In this document: in pieces, positions 35,844 to 45,706 of the stretch
Layout of the letters: every line of letters begins with the position of its first letter
How positions within the stretch are numbered: the first letter of the stretch is position 1
Source of the DNA: Proteiniborus ethanoligenes
Lineage (GTDB): Bacteria; Bacillota; Clostridia; Tissierellales; Proteiniboraceae
Direction of reading: 5' to 3'
Length of the DNA: 64,000 nucleotides
Assembly (NCBI RefSeq): GCF_900107485.1
Contig: NZ_FNQE01000016.1
Location: 1 to 64,000, forward strand
The notes under the pieces: generated by a model
Databases searched by the model: none
The model's input: only the letters and a program-made list of their open reading frames with translations
What the model was told of the DNA's origin: nothing
Position numbers and translations under genes: made by a program

Positions 35844-36483
35844 AGTAATAATAGCAGATGATCAAAAGATACTTAGAGAGGGCTTAAAAACAATAATCAA
35901 CATGGAAAAAGATATAGAGGTATGCTCGTTGGCAGAAAATGGACAAGAGGCCTATGATATGAGCTTAAAATATAAGCCAGATGTTGTTCTTATGGATATT
36001 AAAATGCCTCTTTTAAATGGTGTTGAGGCTACAAAAAAAATCAAAAGTAGAATTCCAACTATAAAAATAATCGTTCTTACAACCTTTAATGATGATGAGT
36101 ATATATTTGATGCCCTGAAGTTTGGAGCATCAGGATACCTTTTAAAGGAGACGACTCCAGAAGGGATAATAGAGGCCATAAGAACAGTGCATCATGGTGG
36201 AGCACTTATTCAGCCAGATGTGGCTGTAAAGGTTTTAGATAAATTTTCTCAAATGGCTAAGGGTGACAAGGACATCCATATAGATGAAAGAGTTAAGCTT
36301 TTGACCCGTAGGGAGCTAGCCATATGTAGACTTGTAGGAGAAGGCAAAAGCAACAAAGAAATGTCGGAGGAGCTTTTTTTAAGTGAGGGGACTATTAAAA
36401 ATCATATTACAAATATTTTAAACAAGTTAGAGCTAAGGGACAGAACTCAGCTTGCAGTATTTACTATTAAAAATAATATATAA
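35836..36483 (+). CDS. Response regulator, NarL/LuxR type
   Basis: A 215-residue regulator. The receiver has IIADDQKILREGL, the phospho-acceptor Asp in DVVLMDIKMPLLNG and the Lys in SGYLLKETTPEG. The C-terminal LuxR helix-turn-helix has LTRRELAICRLVGEGKSNKEMSEELFLSEGTIKNHITNIL (in part). It is coupled to the preceding kinase, and its likely targets are the ABC-2 genes just downstream. Confidence 0.94.
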   Translation: MIRVIIADDQKILREGLKTIINMEKDIEVCSLAENGQEAYDMSLKYKPDVVLMDIKMPLLNGVEATKKIKSRIPTIKIIVLTTFNDDEYIFDALKFGASGYLLKETTPEGIIEAIRTVHHGGALIQPDVAVKVLDKFSQMAKGDKDIHIDERVKLLTRRELAICRLVGEGKSNKEMSEELFLSEGTIKNHITNILNKLELRDRTQLAVFTIKNNI

Positions 36484-36493
36484 TTTGTATAAG

Positions 36494-36518
36494 GAAGGAC
36501 GCTGTAGTCCTTCTTTTT
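36494..36518 (+). terminator. Intrinsic terminator
   Basis: GAAGGAC pairs with GTCCTTC, followed by TTTTT. It separates the two-component genes from the transporter set. Confidence 0.82.
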
Positions 36519-36646
36519 AATATATTATGTGCAAAAAGTCATGTGTCATTTTTCTATTTAGTGAGGTTTGGTACATGATTTATATTATAATTATCCTTAT
36601 AATATAAATAAAATAAGATATTTAATAGCTTTAGGAGGAATAGAAT

Positions 36647-37669
36647 ATGAAGAGAATCATGGCTGTTGTCATTAGCTTAATACTTTTGTTTTCCATTACA
36701 GGATGTAGCACTGATGCATTTAAGGCTTATCGAGAGGCTAGAGAAAAAACTAGTGGAATAACACAAGGGCATTTAATACAAGAAATAATAATAGAAAACA
36801 AGTATAATACAGAAGGATTAAGTGATGAAGATATTAAGGAGCTAAGCTATTTTAATCAAATCCAATCAAAAATGGACATTGTATTCAAAGAAGATAAAGG
36901 GAATACGAAAATTATATCAAGAAATTATTTTAATTTAGGGGGACTTGGGTTTGATTCTGCCTTTTATAAGGATAAAGAAAGAATGTACATTAAAACACCT
37001 ATTCTAGGAAAGTATGTTGTACTAGATGAGTTTTTAGAAAATGGAGAAAAAACAGATATTTTTGGAGACAGGGACAATGAGGGGAACCATTTTGAAGAAC
37101 AAATAATCTCTAAAATAGGCGAAATATGGGTAGGAGTACTTAAAGAAAAAGATGTAGTTTCAGGGAAGAAAACCTTGCTTTCTACTGAGGATGGGGAGGT
37201 TAAAGCTACAGAGTTTTCCATAGACCCTTCTGAGGAGCAGATTAAAGAATTAATGAAAGAAGTTGCTACATTATTATCTGCTAACGAGGAGTTTAAGCAA
37301 ATGATAGCTTTAGTCTATGGAAATAATAAGGAAGAAAAAATAGAGACAGAGAGCATATTCCAAGATTTTATTAATAAAATAGATGATATAAATGTATCTG
37401 GATTTAAATATACAGGCTATATTGATATAGACGGATATATAACTCAAGAAGAAATCAGTTTAATAATCAGTAATGAAAAAGCTAAGTCTAAAGAAATTAA
37501 GGAAAGCAATATAAGTATTAAAATAAAGAACCTAAGTATTGAGAGAGAACAAGCCTTTGATTTTCCTGATCTAAATGAAAATAACACCCTGGATATTGAA
37601 TATTTAAAAGGGGGTATGCCTTTCATGCTAGAAGGATTTTTCAATAAAACCGAAGGAGGGGCAAAATAA
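36647..37669 (+). CDS. Predicted lipoprotein of the ABC-2 transporter unit
   Basis: A 340-residue lipoprotein (LLFSITGC, acyl-Cys near residue 19). The body has a mixed strand pattern with phrases such as KMDIVFKEDKGNTKIISRNYFNLGG and GYIDIDGYITQEEISLIIS, reminiscent of LolA/LppX-like beta-sheet lipoproteins seen in Gram-positives, but I cannot assign a family. Its stop is immediately followed by the ABC ATPase start, so it belongs to the transporter operon and may capture or sense the transported compound outside the cell. Confidence 0.75.
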   Translation: MKRIMAVVISLILLFSITGCSTDAFKAYREAREKTSGITQGHLIQEIIIENKYNTEGLSDEDIKELSYFNQIQSKMDIVFKEDKGNTKIISRNYFNLGGLGFDSAFYKDKERMYIKTPILGKYVVLDEFLENGEKTDIFGDRDNEGNHFEEQIISKIGEIWVGVLKEKDVVSGKKTLLSTEDGEVKATEFSIDPSEEQIKELMKEVATLLSANEEFKQMIALVYGNNKEEKIETESIFQDFINKIDDINVSGFKYTGYIDIDGYITQEEISLIISNEKAKSKEIKESNISIKIKNLSIEREQAFDFPDLNENNTLDIEYLKGGMPFMLEGFFNKTEGGAK

Positions 37670-38605
37670 ATGGCATTATTAGAGATTACTAACATTAGTA
37701 AGAAGTATAAGGAAATAAAGGCAGTAGATGAAATAAGTTTTGAAATAAAGGCAGGAGAAGTCTTTGGATTATTAGGGCCTAATGGAGCTGGTAAGTCTAC
37801 TACCATATCTATGATATCAACTTTAATAAAACCAGATAATGGAGATATAGTCTATAATGGAGAGAGTATAATCAAAAAACCTAAGGCGATTCAGAACAAG
37901 CTAGGTGTAGTAACACAGGAAATAGCACTTTATCCAACATTGACAGGATATGATAATTTAAAATTTTGGGGTCGTGCATATGGCTTAAAAGGGAAATTAC
38001 TAAAGGAAAGAATAGAAGAAGTAGCAGATATAATAGGACTTAAAGATAGACTAAGGGACCGAGTAGATAAGTATTCAGGAGGAATGAAGAGGAGAATAAA
38101 TATAGGAGCAGCACTTCTTCACAAGCCTGAAATACTTATAATGGATGAACCAACTGTAGGAATAGATCCACAATCAAGAAATCACATATTAGATACAGTA
38201 TTACAATTAAATAAAGAAGGTATGACTATAATATATACTAGTCACTACATGGAAGAGGTAGAGTATTTATGTACTAGAGTTAGTATTATGGACAAAGGTA
38301 AAATCATAGCTACAGGGAATAAGGATGAGCTAGTAAATATAATAAAGGGCAAGAAAAAAACAAAAATAGTATTTGATAACTTAAACGAAGAGCTATTAGG
38401 AAGACTTAAAGGCATTGACTATATAGTCAATGTAGAGGTTATGGATAATGAAGTAACATTAACTACAGAAAATGGGAAGGACATATTTGTGGATATTATT
38501 TCAAAAGTATCTAGTGCTAACTCTAATATACTTTCAGTAGATATCCAAAAACCTAATCTAGAATCCGTGTTTCTGCATCTTACTGGTAGAGCTTTGAGAG
38601 ATTAA
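37670..38605 (+). CDS. ABC transporter ATP-binding protein (drug/antimicrobial export, LnrL-like)
   Basis: A 311-residue ATPase: Walker A GPNGAGKST, Q-loop VTQEIALYPTLTG, signature YSGGMKRR, Walker B ILIMDEPTVGID and H-loop IYTSHYMEEVE, then a C-terminal regulatory segment of the DrrA/CcmA type. It starts right after the lipoprotein stop codon. It partners the two ABC-2 permeases downstream. Confidence 0.94.
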   Translation: MALLEITNISKKYKEIKAVDEISFEIKAGEVFGLLGPNGAGKSTTISMISTLIKPDNGDIVYNGESIIKKPKAIQNKLGVVTQEIALYPTLTGYDNLKFWGRAYGLKGKLLKERIEEVADIIGLKDRLRDRVDKYSGGMKRRINIGAALLHKPEILIMDEPTVGIDPQSRNHILDTVLQLNKEGMTIIYTSHYMEEVEYLCTRVSIMDKGKIIATGNKDELVNIIKGKKKTKIVFDNLNEELLGRLKGIDYIVNVEVMDNEVTLTTENGKDIFVDIISKVSSANSNILSVDIQKPNLESVFLHLTGRALRD

Positions 38606-38616
38606 GGGGTGAGTAT

Positions 38617-39996
38617 ATGGACATCATTTTTATTATATTAAAGGATTTAAAAATATTGCTATCAGATAAAAAAGCAACTGCAATATTAATTCTCATGCCT
38701 ATAGTACTCATATCCATACTAGGTTCAGCTTTAAAAAGCTCTTTTTTAACAGACATAGAAAAGCCGATAATAAAGGTGGCAGTTGTATTAGAGTATGACC
38801 AAAGTAAGGAAACAGAAGAGTTTATAAATTTTTTTAGCAGGAATGGTTTTGTGAAGGACTCAGAAGATGCAGGATTAAATGAAATGACTAAAGTATTACA
38901 GAATTTAAACCTAGAAAGTATGCTGATAGAGGATTTTCTAGAGAATGAAGAAGTTAAAAAAATAATAAGCTATGAAATAACTCATAGGGAAAGGGCGAAG
39001 GAGCTTCTTCAAAATGGAAAGGTATCTGGAATAATAATCATGCCTGAAAACTTTGTATATGATATGTATATAAACTTTCTTACGCCCTTTAGAAACACAG
39101 TAAATATTCAAGTATTAGGACATCCAGATAGATATATATCTAGTCAAATAATAGAAGGAATAATGAGAGGATTTGCAGATGGCTTATCTGCAACAATAAT
39201 AGGAAAAAATGTATTTATAGAAGCAGGGTTAGAGGAGGGAGTAGGCTTTGAAGTCTATGACCATATGGAAGCTATAATAAGCAATATAGCTGAGGCTATG
39301 GAAAGCTCAAGGATTAAAATAAATCACATAACTGCCAATGAAAAAAAACCTATTTCAGGGACTCAATATTATGCTTCTGCAATGATTGGAATGTTTGTGT
39401 TATTTTGTGCTTCCATGGGAGGGAAGCTTTTGCTTAAAGAAAAAAAAGATGTTACATATCAAAGAACAATTATAGCAGGGATAGAAAAATGGAGAATATT
39501 AAGTGGAAAGTTCTTTACTATTTTTTTATTAGGACTTGTACAGGTAGCTATAATAATACTAGTAACTAGCTTAGTTTACAAAGTTAGATGGGGAAATATT
39601 TTATATGTGGTACTAATATCATTATGCACAGTCTTCTCTGTAGCAGGAATAGGCATACTTATATCTGCATTAACTCTTAAAAATGATAACTATATGGCTG
39701 CCAATGTGTTTGAAAGTGTATTTATTAATGGGATGGCACTTCTTGGGGGGAGCTTTATGCCCATAGATGCTTTTCCTGAACCAATGAAGGTATTAAGTAA
39801 TTTTACCGTTACAGGATTAACTATAAAATCATATCAAAGAGTAATGATGGATTATGGAATAGAAAAGATAGCCCCTGGGCTATTAGGACTAATCCTGATG
39901 GGAATAGTATTTATATTATTGGCTGTTTTAGTGATTAAGGGTAAAAAGGAGGAAGCATATGCTGAACATAATAAGGCTCAGATTGCTGAAATTTAA
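38617..39996 (+). CDS. ABC-2 type permease (LnrM-like)
   Basis: A 459-residue ABC-2 permease. One N-terminal membrane segment is followed by a large extracytoplasmic domain (about residues 40-240) and then five membrane segments with the usual motif region GGSFMPIDAFPEPMKVLSNFTVTG. It overlaps the next permease gene by 38 bases, so translation is coupled; the two should form a heterodimer. Confidence 0.9.
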   Translation: MDIIFIILKDLKILLSDKKATAILILMPIVLISILGSALKSSFLTDIEKPIIKVAVVLEYDQSKETEEFINFFSRNGFVKDSEDAGLNEMTKVLQNLNLESMLIEDFLENEEVKKIISYEITHRERAKELLQNGKVSGIIIMPENFVYDMYINFLTPFRNTVNIQVLGHPDRYISSQIIEGIMRGFADGLSATIIGKNVFIEAGLEEGVGFEVYDHMEAIISNIAEAMESSRIKINHITANEKKPISGTQYYASAMIGMFVLFCASMGGKLLLKEKKDVTYQRTIIAGIEKWRILSGKFFTIFLLGLVQVAIIILVTSLVYKVRWGNILYVVLISLCTVFSVAGIGILISALTLKNDNYMAANVFESVFINGMALLGGSFMPIDAFPEPMKVLSNFTVTGLTIKSYQRVMMDYGIEKIAPGLLGLILMGIVFILLAVLVIKGKKEEAYAEHNKAQIAEI

Positions 39997-41125
39997 AGAC
40001 GAATATCTTGTCCTAGTAATGATGACCGCAATGGCTCTTATTTTTACCTATCTTATGGGAGCAGCTCAAAATAGTGACTATACATCTATAGTAGCCATAA
40101 TAGATAAGGACAATACAGAATATTCAGCAAGGATTATAGACGAATTAAAGCTAGATAACACATTTATATTTAGTGAGGATAGCTACCAGGATTCTACAAT
40201 AAAAGTAGAGGAAGGCAAAATATTAGCAGCTGTAGTATTAGAAGAGGGCTTTGAAAATAAAGTTAAGAACTCAGAAAGCTCTGCAATTACAATAATGAGG
40301 ATTAAAGAGGATAGAGATATATATACACTAGAAAGCCTGCTCTCAAGCATAGTAGGAAGAACTATAGTAAATTATAAAATAGCTCAGCTTACAGGAGATT
40401 ATCTCCAATCAAACTTAAATATAGACAAAAATACTGCTTCTGATAATGCATATAGAAAAGTAGTAGAAGCCTGGAGATATAAAAAGCCTGTAACAGTTAT
40501 GACAGAGACCTTAGATTCAACTAATAAATACGACAATATGAAGCATATGACCCTAGGCTTTGCTTTGTTCTTCTCCATGTATACTATAGCGTTTGGAGTA
40601 GGGGAGATATTAACCGAAAGAGAAAACAACACATGGCAAAGACTTTTAATATCTCCTGCTTCAAAATTTACTATATTAGGAGGCAAATTTGTTACCGCAT
40701 ACTTAATAGGTGTATTTCAAATAGGACTGCTCCTGATAGGTGGTAAATATTTGTTTAAAATGGATTTTGGGGATAGCTTTTTAGGCATTATGGTTGTGGG
40801 ATTGGCATTTGTATTTACTACTACTTCCTTAGGATTATTTTTAGCAGGATTAGTAAAGACACATTCACAGCTTTCAGCATTATTACCTGTTGTTTTGACT
40901 AGTACATCCATGCTGGGAGGTTGTATGTGGCCATTAGACATTGTAAACTCAAAGATTTTACTTGGGATAGCAAACTTTATGCCTCAAAAATGGGCACTTG
41001 AGGGCATGGAGAAAATCGCCATGTATGGGAGCGGATTTAATGCTGCAATAATGCCAACCTTTGTATTAGTAGTTATGGGGTTAATATTCTTTATTCTTGG
41101 TGTAAAGCTAGTTAGATTTGAATAG
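39959..41125 (+). CDS. ABC-2 type permease (LnrN-like)
   Basis: A 388-residue ABC-2 permease with an N-terminal anchor, an extracytoplasmic domain (about residues 40-190) and a C-terminal membrane core containing LTERENNTWQRLLISPASKFTILGGK (in part) and GGCMWPLDIVNSKILLGIANFMPQKWALEG (in part), the standard ABC-2 signature. It ends the operon. The set of kinase, regulator, ATPase and two permeases matches the LnrJK-LMN arrangement known for linear polyene resistance in Bacillus; the substrate here is unknown. Confidence 0.9.
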   Translation: MLNIIRLRLLKFKDEYLVLVMMTAMALIFTYLMGAAQNSDYTSIVAIIDKDNTEYSARIIDELKLDNTFIFSEDSYQDSTIKVEEGKILAAVVLEEGFENKVKNSESSAITIMRIKEDRDIYTLESLLSSIVGRTIVNYKIAQLTGDYLQSNLNIDKNTASDNAYRKVVEAWRYKKPVTVMTETLDSTNKYDNMKHMTLGFALFFSMYTIAFGVGEILTERENNTWQRLLISPASKFTILGGKFVTAYLIGVFQIGLLLIGGKYLFKMDFGDSFLGIMVVGLAFVFTTTSLGLFLAGLVKTHSQLSALLPVVLTSTSMLGGCMWPLDIVNSKILLGIANFMPQKWALEGMEKIAMYGSGFNAAIMPTFVLVVMGLIFFILGVKLVRFE

Positions 41126-41291
41126 CTGTATTTAAATATGAAGTATTACTAAATTCTATTTCGTCTTAATAAAAAAATAATTGAAGGAATATTTATATTT
41201 TTCTGCAAAAATCAAAAAAGTATTTTACAAAATGTCTAATGCTGACTATAATAGTATTTAATGATTTAATAATATAGAAGGAAGATGCCAA

Positions 41292-41846
41292 ATGAAGCAT
41301 TTAAAAAGATTTCTTATCTTTGGTGACAATAGAATTTTTCATGTATTTAATACAAAAATAAGCTGCAAAATACTAGACTTTATCATGCCTCGAATAACTG
41401 AATTAGGAGGATTAATTTTTTCTGGTATCATGCCTCTTGTGTTAATAGTGCTTAATATAGGGAAATCTAGACCCTTAGGCTTTGAGCTACTAGCCTCTCT
41501 ATCCTTTAGTCAGGTTTTCGTTCAAATACTTAAGAGAACCATGTCTAGAGAAAGACCTTACAATATATTAGAAAATATTAAGACCTTTGATATAGTATTA
41601 AAGGATTACTCTTTCCCATCAGGGCATACAACGGCAAGCTTTTCAATGGCTACAATATTTTCTTTTTATTTACCGCAGTTTATGTTTATTTTCATAGCAT
41701 TAGCAACCCTAGTAGGAATTTCTAGAATTTACTTAGCCGTTCATTATCCTTCGGATGTAATAGTAGGTGTTATACTAGGTGTATCATCAGCCTTTGTAAC
41801 ACATTCATATATAGTTAATAATATGTTTAAGGCCAGTATAATATAA
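41292..41846 (+). CDS. PAP2 family membrane phosphatase
   Basis: A 184-residue PAP2 enzyme with the three-part signature KRTMSRERP, PSGHTTAS and SRIYLAVHYPSDV, and about five membrane segments. Likely substrates are undecaprenyl pyrophosphate or phosphatidic acid / phosphatidylglycerol phosphate. The family does not decide between them. Monocistronic, ending in a terminator. Confidence 0.92.
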   Translation: MKHLKRFLIFGDNRIFHVFNTKISCKILDFIMPRITELGGLIFSGIMPLVLIVLNIGKSRPLGFELLASLSFSQVFVQILKRTMSRERPYNILENIKTFDIVLKDYSFPSGHTTASFSMATIFSFYLPQFMFIFIALATLVGISRIYLAVHYPSDVIVGVILGVSSAFVTHSYIVNNMFKASII

Positions 41847-41872
41847 GGAGCATTTATCAATGCTTCTTTTTT
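41845..41872 (+). terminator. Intrinsic terminator
   Basis: AAGGAGCATT pairs with AATGCTTCTT, then T residues. Confidence 0.8.
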
Positions 41873-41903
41873 ATTAAGTTTTTTTCATAATCTATTTGCC
41901 TAA

Positions 41904-41932
41904 TTGACAATTATATTTAGAAATAGTATACT
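41904..41932 (+). promoter_or_regulatory. Promoter of the metal ATPase gene
   Basis: TTGACA, a 17-base spacer and TATACT, near-consensus for the housekeeping sigma factor. Confidence 0.8.
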
Positions 41933-41945
41933 TTAACTGAGTGAA

Positions 41946-41967
41946 CATATGAACAACTATTCATATG
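41946..41967 (+). promoter_or_regulatory. ArsR/SmtB-type metal-responsive operator
   Basis: CATATGAA-N6-TTCATATG, a perfect 8-base inverted repeat just after the promoter start region. It has the layout of CzrA/CadC/SmtB operators. No ArsR-family gene is adjacent, so the repressor must be encoded elsewhere. Confidence 0.8.
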
Positions 41968-42010
41968 TATTCGGACTAATAATAAATTTCATAATAAGGG
42001 GGCTAGGAGC

Positions 42011-44179
42011 ATGATTAAGAAAGATATCATTTTAGATGGTTTAAACTGTGCAAGCTGTGCTGCAAAGATTGAAAACAAGGTAAATACTATGAAGGAGATT
42101 AAGAGTGCAAGCTTTAGCTTTGCAACTAAGGTACTATCTATAGAATATGAAGATAGTCTAGGATTTGAAGCTATATTAGATAAGATAAAAAAAATAGTGA
42201 ATACATTAGAGCCAGATGTTATTGTAAAAACAAAGAATTACTATGAAGAGCTTGGAAGGCATAATCATCCTATTAAGGATGAGTGCTGTTCAGGTCATGA
42301 CCATTCACATGGACATAGCCATGGAGAAGGAAGTCACAGTTTATTAAACAAAAAAAATGTGAGGATAGCCCTAGGGGCATTATTGTTTTTAGGAGGAGTT
42401 ATTTTAAAACAAAATCAGTATATTCAGCTGCCTTTGTATATATTTAGCTATTTTTTAATAGGCGGAGATGTTTTGCTTAGAGCAGCTAGGAATATAATGA
42501 GGGGTCAAGTATTTGATGAAAACTTTTTAATGGCTATTGCAACTATAGGAGCTTTTGCTATAAAAGAATATCCTGAAGGAGTAGCAGTAATGCTGTTTTA
42601 CCAAATAGGTGAGCTTTTCCAAGATATTGCTGTGGAGCGTTCAAGAAAATCTATCAAATCACTATTAAATATTAGACCTGATTATGCAAATTTAAAGACA
42701 GAAGAAGGCTTAGTTGTGACAAAGCCAGAGCTGATTAAAGTAGGAAACACTATAGTGGTGAAGCCTGGAGAGAGAGTACCTCTAGATGGAATAATTCTAG
42801 AAGGGGAATCCATGGTAGAAACCTCAGCTCTTACAGGCGAATCTGTTCCCAGAAGAGTGAAGGCTGGGGATACAATATTAAGTGGATTTGTAAATACAAA
42901 CGGACTTTTAAATATAGAAGTAAAAAAAGAGTTTGGTGAATCTACAGTATCTAGAATTTTAGATTTAGTTCAAAATGCAAGCAACAAAAAAGCTCCTACA
43001 GAAAACTTTATTACAAAGTTTGCAAGGTTTTATACTCCACTAGTAGTTATTGGAGCAGCATTAGTAGCTATAATTCCTCCAATAGTTACAGGTGAAGCTT
43101 TTGCAGATTGGCTATATCGTGCATTAATATTTTTAGTAATATCCTGTCCATGTGCATTAGTTATTTCTATTCCACTAGGATTTTTCGGTGGAATAGGTGG
43201 TGCATCTAAGTCAGGGATATTAGTAAAAGGAGGCAATTACCTAGAGGCATTAAATGGAGTAGATACAGTTGTATTTGATAAGACTGGTACCCTTACTCAA
43301 GGAGTATTTAAGGTAAGAGAAATAAATGTAGCAGAAGGCTTTACTAGGAGTGAGGTTTTAAGGCTGGCAGCAATGGCAGAGATACACTCAAATCATCCAA
43401 TTGCTAAGTCTATTATAGAAGAGTATAATGGTGAAGTTGATGAAGGCTTAATTAACAGCTATGAGGAAATCTCAGGTCATGGTATAAAAGCTAATATAGA
43501 AGGCAAGGAAGTGTTGGCAGGAAACATTAAATTGCTTCATAGAGAAGGAGTAGCAGCTTCCCAATTGGATAGTTCAGGAACCATAGTATATATTAGCATA
43601 GATAAGAAGTTTGCAGGAAGCATAACTATTTCCGATATAATAAAGGAAGATTCAGCAAAAGCTATTAAAGCACTAAAAAAACAAGGAATTAAAAAGCTTA
43701 TTATGCTAACGGGAGATTTAGACAATGTAGCTAAACAGGTTTCAGAGGAGCTTCGTCTTGACGAATACTATTCAGAGCTATTACCTGAGGACAAGGTCAA
43801 TGTACTTGAAAGAATAAAAGAAACAAAATCAGAAAAAGGCAAGCTAGTATTTGTAGGTGATGGAATAAATGATGCTCCAGTTTTAGCAATGGCAGATATA
43901 GGGGTTGCTATGGGGGGACTAGGCTCAGATGCTGCTATAGAAGCAGCAGATGTGGTACTGATGACTGATGAGCCTTCAAAGCTATCAGAGGCAATATCCA
44001 TAGCCAGAAAAACAAAAAAAATAGTTCTTCAAAATATTATTTTAGCTTTAGGAGTCAAAGGTATAGTCCTAATTTTAGGTGCCTTTGGAGTAGCTACCAT
44101 GTGGGAAGCTGTATTTGCAGATGTAGGAGTAGCATTATTAGCAGTTTTGAATTCAATGAGGGTATTAAAAACTAAATAA
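42011..44179 (+). CDS. Zn/Cd/Pb-translocating P1B-type ATPase
   Basis: A 722-residue metal exporter. One N-terminal heavy-metal-associated domain has GLNCASCAAKIE, followed by a His-rich linker HDHSHGHSHGEGSH around residue 98. Membrane helices carry the CPC metal motif in ISCPCALVIS; the phosphorylation site is DKTGTLT, the nucleotide motif HSNHP, and the hinge GDGINDAP. CPC together with the His-rich linker favours zinc, cadmium or lead over copper (ZntA/CadA class). Expression is probably released by metal through the operator at 41946. Confidence 0.93.
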   Translation: MIKKDIILDGLNCASCAAKIENKVNTMKEIKSASFSFATKVLSIEYEDSLGFEAILDKIKKIVNTLEPDVIVKTKNYYEELGRHNHPIKDECCSGHDHSHGHSHGEGSHSLLNKKNVRIALGALLFLGGVILKQNQYIQLPLYIFSYFLIGGDVLLRAARNIMRGQVFDENFLMAIATIGAFAIKEYPEGVAVMLFYQIGELFQDIAVERSRKSIKSLLNIRPDYANLKTEEGLVVTKPELIKVGNTIVVKPGERVPLDGIILEGESMVETSALTGESVPRRVKAGDTILSGFVNTNGLLNIEVKKEFGESTVSRILDLVQNASNKKAPTENFITKFARFYTPLVVIGAALVAIIPPIVTGEAFADWLYRALIFLVISCPCALVISIPLGFFGGIGGASKSGILVKGGNYLEALNGVDTVVFDKTGTLTQGVFKVREINVAEGFTRSEVLRLAAMAEIHSNHPIAKSIIEEYNGEVDEGLINSYEEISGHGIKANIEGKEVLAGNIKLLHREGVAASQLDSSGTIVYISIDKKFAGSITISDIIKEDSAKAIKALKKQGIKKLIMLTGDLDNVAKQVSEELRLDEYYSELLPEDKVNVLERIKETKSEKGKLVFVGDGINDAPVLAMADIGVAMGGLGSDAAIEAADVVLMTDEPSKLSEAISIARKTKKIVLQNIILALGVKGIVLILGAFGVATMWEAVFADVGVALLAVLNSMRVLKTK

Positions 44180-44191
44180 CCTGCACTTTAT

Positions 44192-44232
44192 AGAGACGGT
44201 TCTTTTATATTAACCTATACCGTCTCTTTTTA
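44192..44232 (+). terminator. Intrinsic terminator
   Basis: AGAGACGG pairs with CCGTCTCT, then TTTTT. Confidence 0.85.
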
Positions 44233-44330
44233 ATGCTTAAAACAATTAGAAGGTAATTTGCATTAAATATAGAATAAGATACTATATGTTTTAGAATGCA
44301 AGAGATTTAAATAATTACAGGGTGATTAAA

Positions 44331-45653
44331 TTGATAGTAATAGTTAACTTTTTTACTAACATTATTGATGTATGTATGATGTTCTTTTTTCTAAAGGCTT
44401 CCTTTGCAGAAGAAAAAACTAATAAAAAAAATATAATTACTGGGTTAATAATAGTTATAGCTTTTGGTACTATTGTTAATAGTATTCTTGGATTAGCAAA
44501 TTTTATAGGATTTATATTAATTCTTTTAGTTACCAATATTATGTTTTCTCTAATTTTCAAAAAAAGATTTTTGATTGTTTCAGCTATGTTAATTATAGGT
44601 GTAGTCATAATGTTTATTTTAGAATTAATTACAGTTAACCTCATTACATATATTTTTCAAATACCACCATCTGTTATTCTAGAACTTAATATTTATAGAA
44701 TTTTAGGGATAATTATTGGAAAGGGGAGCTTTATTCTGATTACAAGGTATTGGGTTAATAAAAGAAAAATATATTCTTATGCTCAAAACAGGAAGAATTC
44801 ACCAATGGTTTTTATTCTTTTATTCAATTTAATAATTATGTATGTTGCGTTTATTGTTTTTAAATACGTGGAAATTAATTCTTATATGGATTACATAATT
44901 TTATCTATACTTACATTATGCACTATTGTATTCAATTGGCTAATCTATATATTTACAAAAAAAATAATTAAACAGGAACAGCAAGAGGAGCTAATGAAGC
45001 TAAAAATAAAAGAATATGAAAATCAAAATTTCTATATCAAAAGCATGGAGGACATATTGTTAAATATTCGTGCTCAGAGACATGAGTTCAATAACTATAT
45101 GAGCACATTATATGGTTTGATTCTTTTAGACAAAAAAGAAGAAGCTGAAAAATATATTTTAAATCTATCGGAAGATATTTCTTTTATTAACAAAATAATT
45201 GATGTTGGACATCCTGCTATTACTGCTCTTATTAATGTAAAAAGGGACAAGATATTGAGAGAAAAAATTAAGTTGGATTTAGAGGTTCAATTGCCTGATG
45301 ATATAGCCCTTGACTATATAGATTTATCTGTAGTTATAGGAAATCTTTTAGACAATGCAATAGAGGCATGCTTACAACCTAATATAAATGACCCGTATAT
45401 TGAGTTTAAAATGTTTACTAAGGAAAATTATTTAGTTATCACTGTATACAATTCAAAATCGAACATATCATCAATCCATTCAGAAGCCTTAGGAGAAAGA
45501 TATACTACAAAAGATGATAAGGAAAACCATGGATATGGTTTAAATAACATACAAAGAATAGTAAATGAGTACAAAGGAGCATTAAGAATTGAAGATAAAG
45601 ACCATAGCTTTAATGTGAATATTGAATTACCTATAGAAAAGGATATACATTGA
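44331..45653 (+). CDS. GHKL-type sensor histidine kinase (AgrC-like), orphan
   Basis: About 440 residues from the TTG at 44331, chosen for the CAGGGTGA ribosome binding site (GTG at 44322 is an alternative). Six or so membrane segments fill residues 1-215. The phospho-acceptor is His in RAQRHEFNNYMSTLYGLI, the form used by the AgrC/Spo0B group, followed by a GHKL ATPase (VIGNLLDNAIEAC and HGYGLNNIQRIV). No LytTR response regulator gene is adjacent. The next gene is a secreted peptidase, which may or may not be linked. Confidence 0.88.
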   Translation: MIVIVNFFTNIIDVCMMFFFLKASFAEEKTNKKNIITGLIIVIAFGTIVNSILGLANFIGFILILLVTNIMFSLIFKKRFLIVSAMLIIGVVIMFILELITVNLITYIFQIPPSVILELNIYRILGIIIGKGSFILITRYWVNKRKIYSYAQNRKNSPMVFILLFNLIIMYVAFIVFKYVEINSYMDYIILSILTLCTIVFNWLIYIFTKKIIKQEQQEELMKLKIKEYENQNFYIKSMEDILLNIRAQRHEFNNYMSTLYGLILLDKKEEAEKYILNLSEDISFINKIIDVGHPAITALINVKRDKILREKIKLDLEVQLPDDIALDYIDLSVVIGNLLDNAIEACLQPNINDPYIEFKMFTKENYLVITVYNSKSNISSIHSEALGERYTTKDDKENHGYGLNNIQRIVNEYKGALRIEDKDHSFNVNIELPIEKDIH

Positions 45654-45706
45654 TATATAGTTATCTTTTTGTGTATATAATATAACATATACGAGGTGTT
45701 ATAGTC

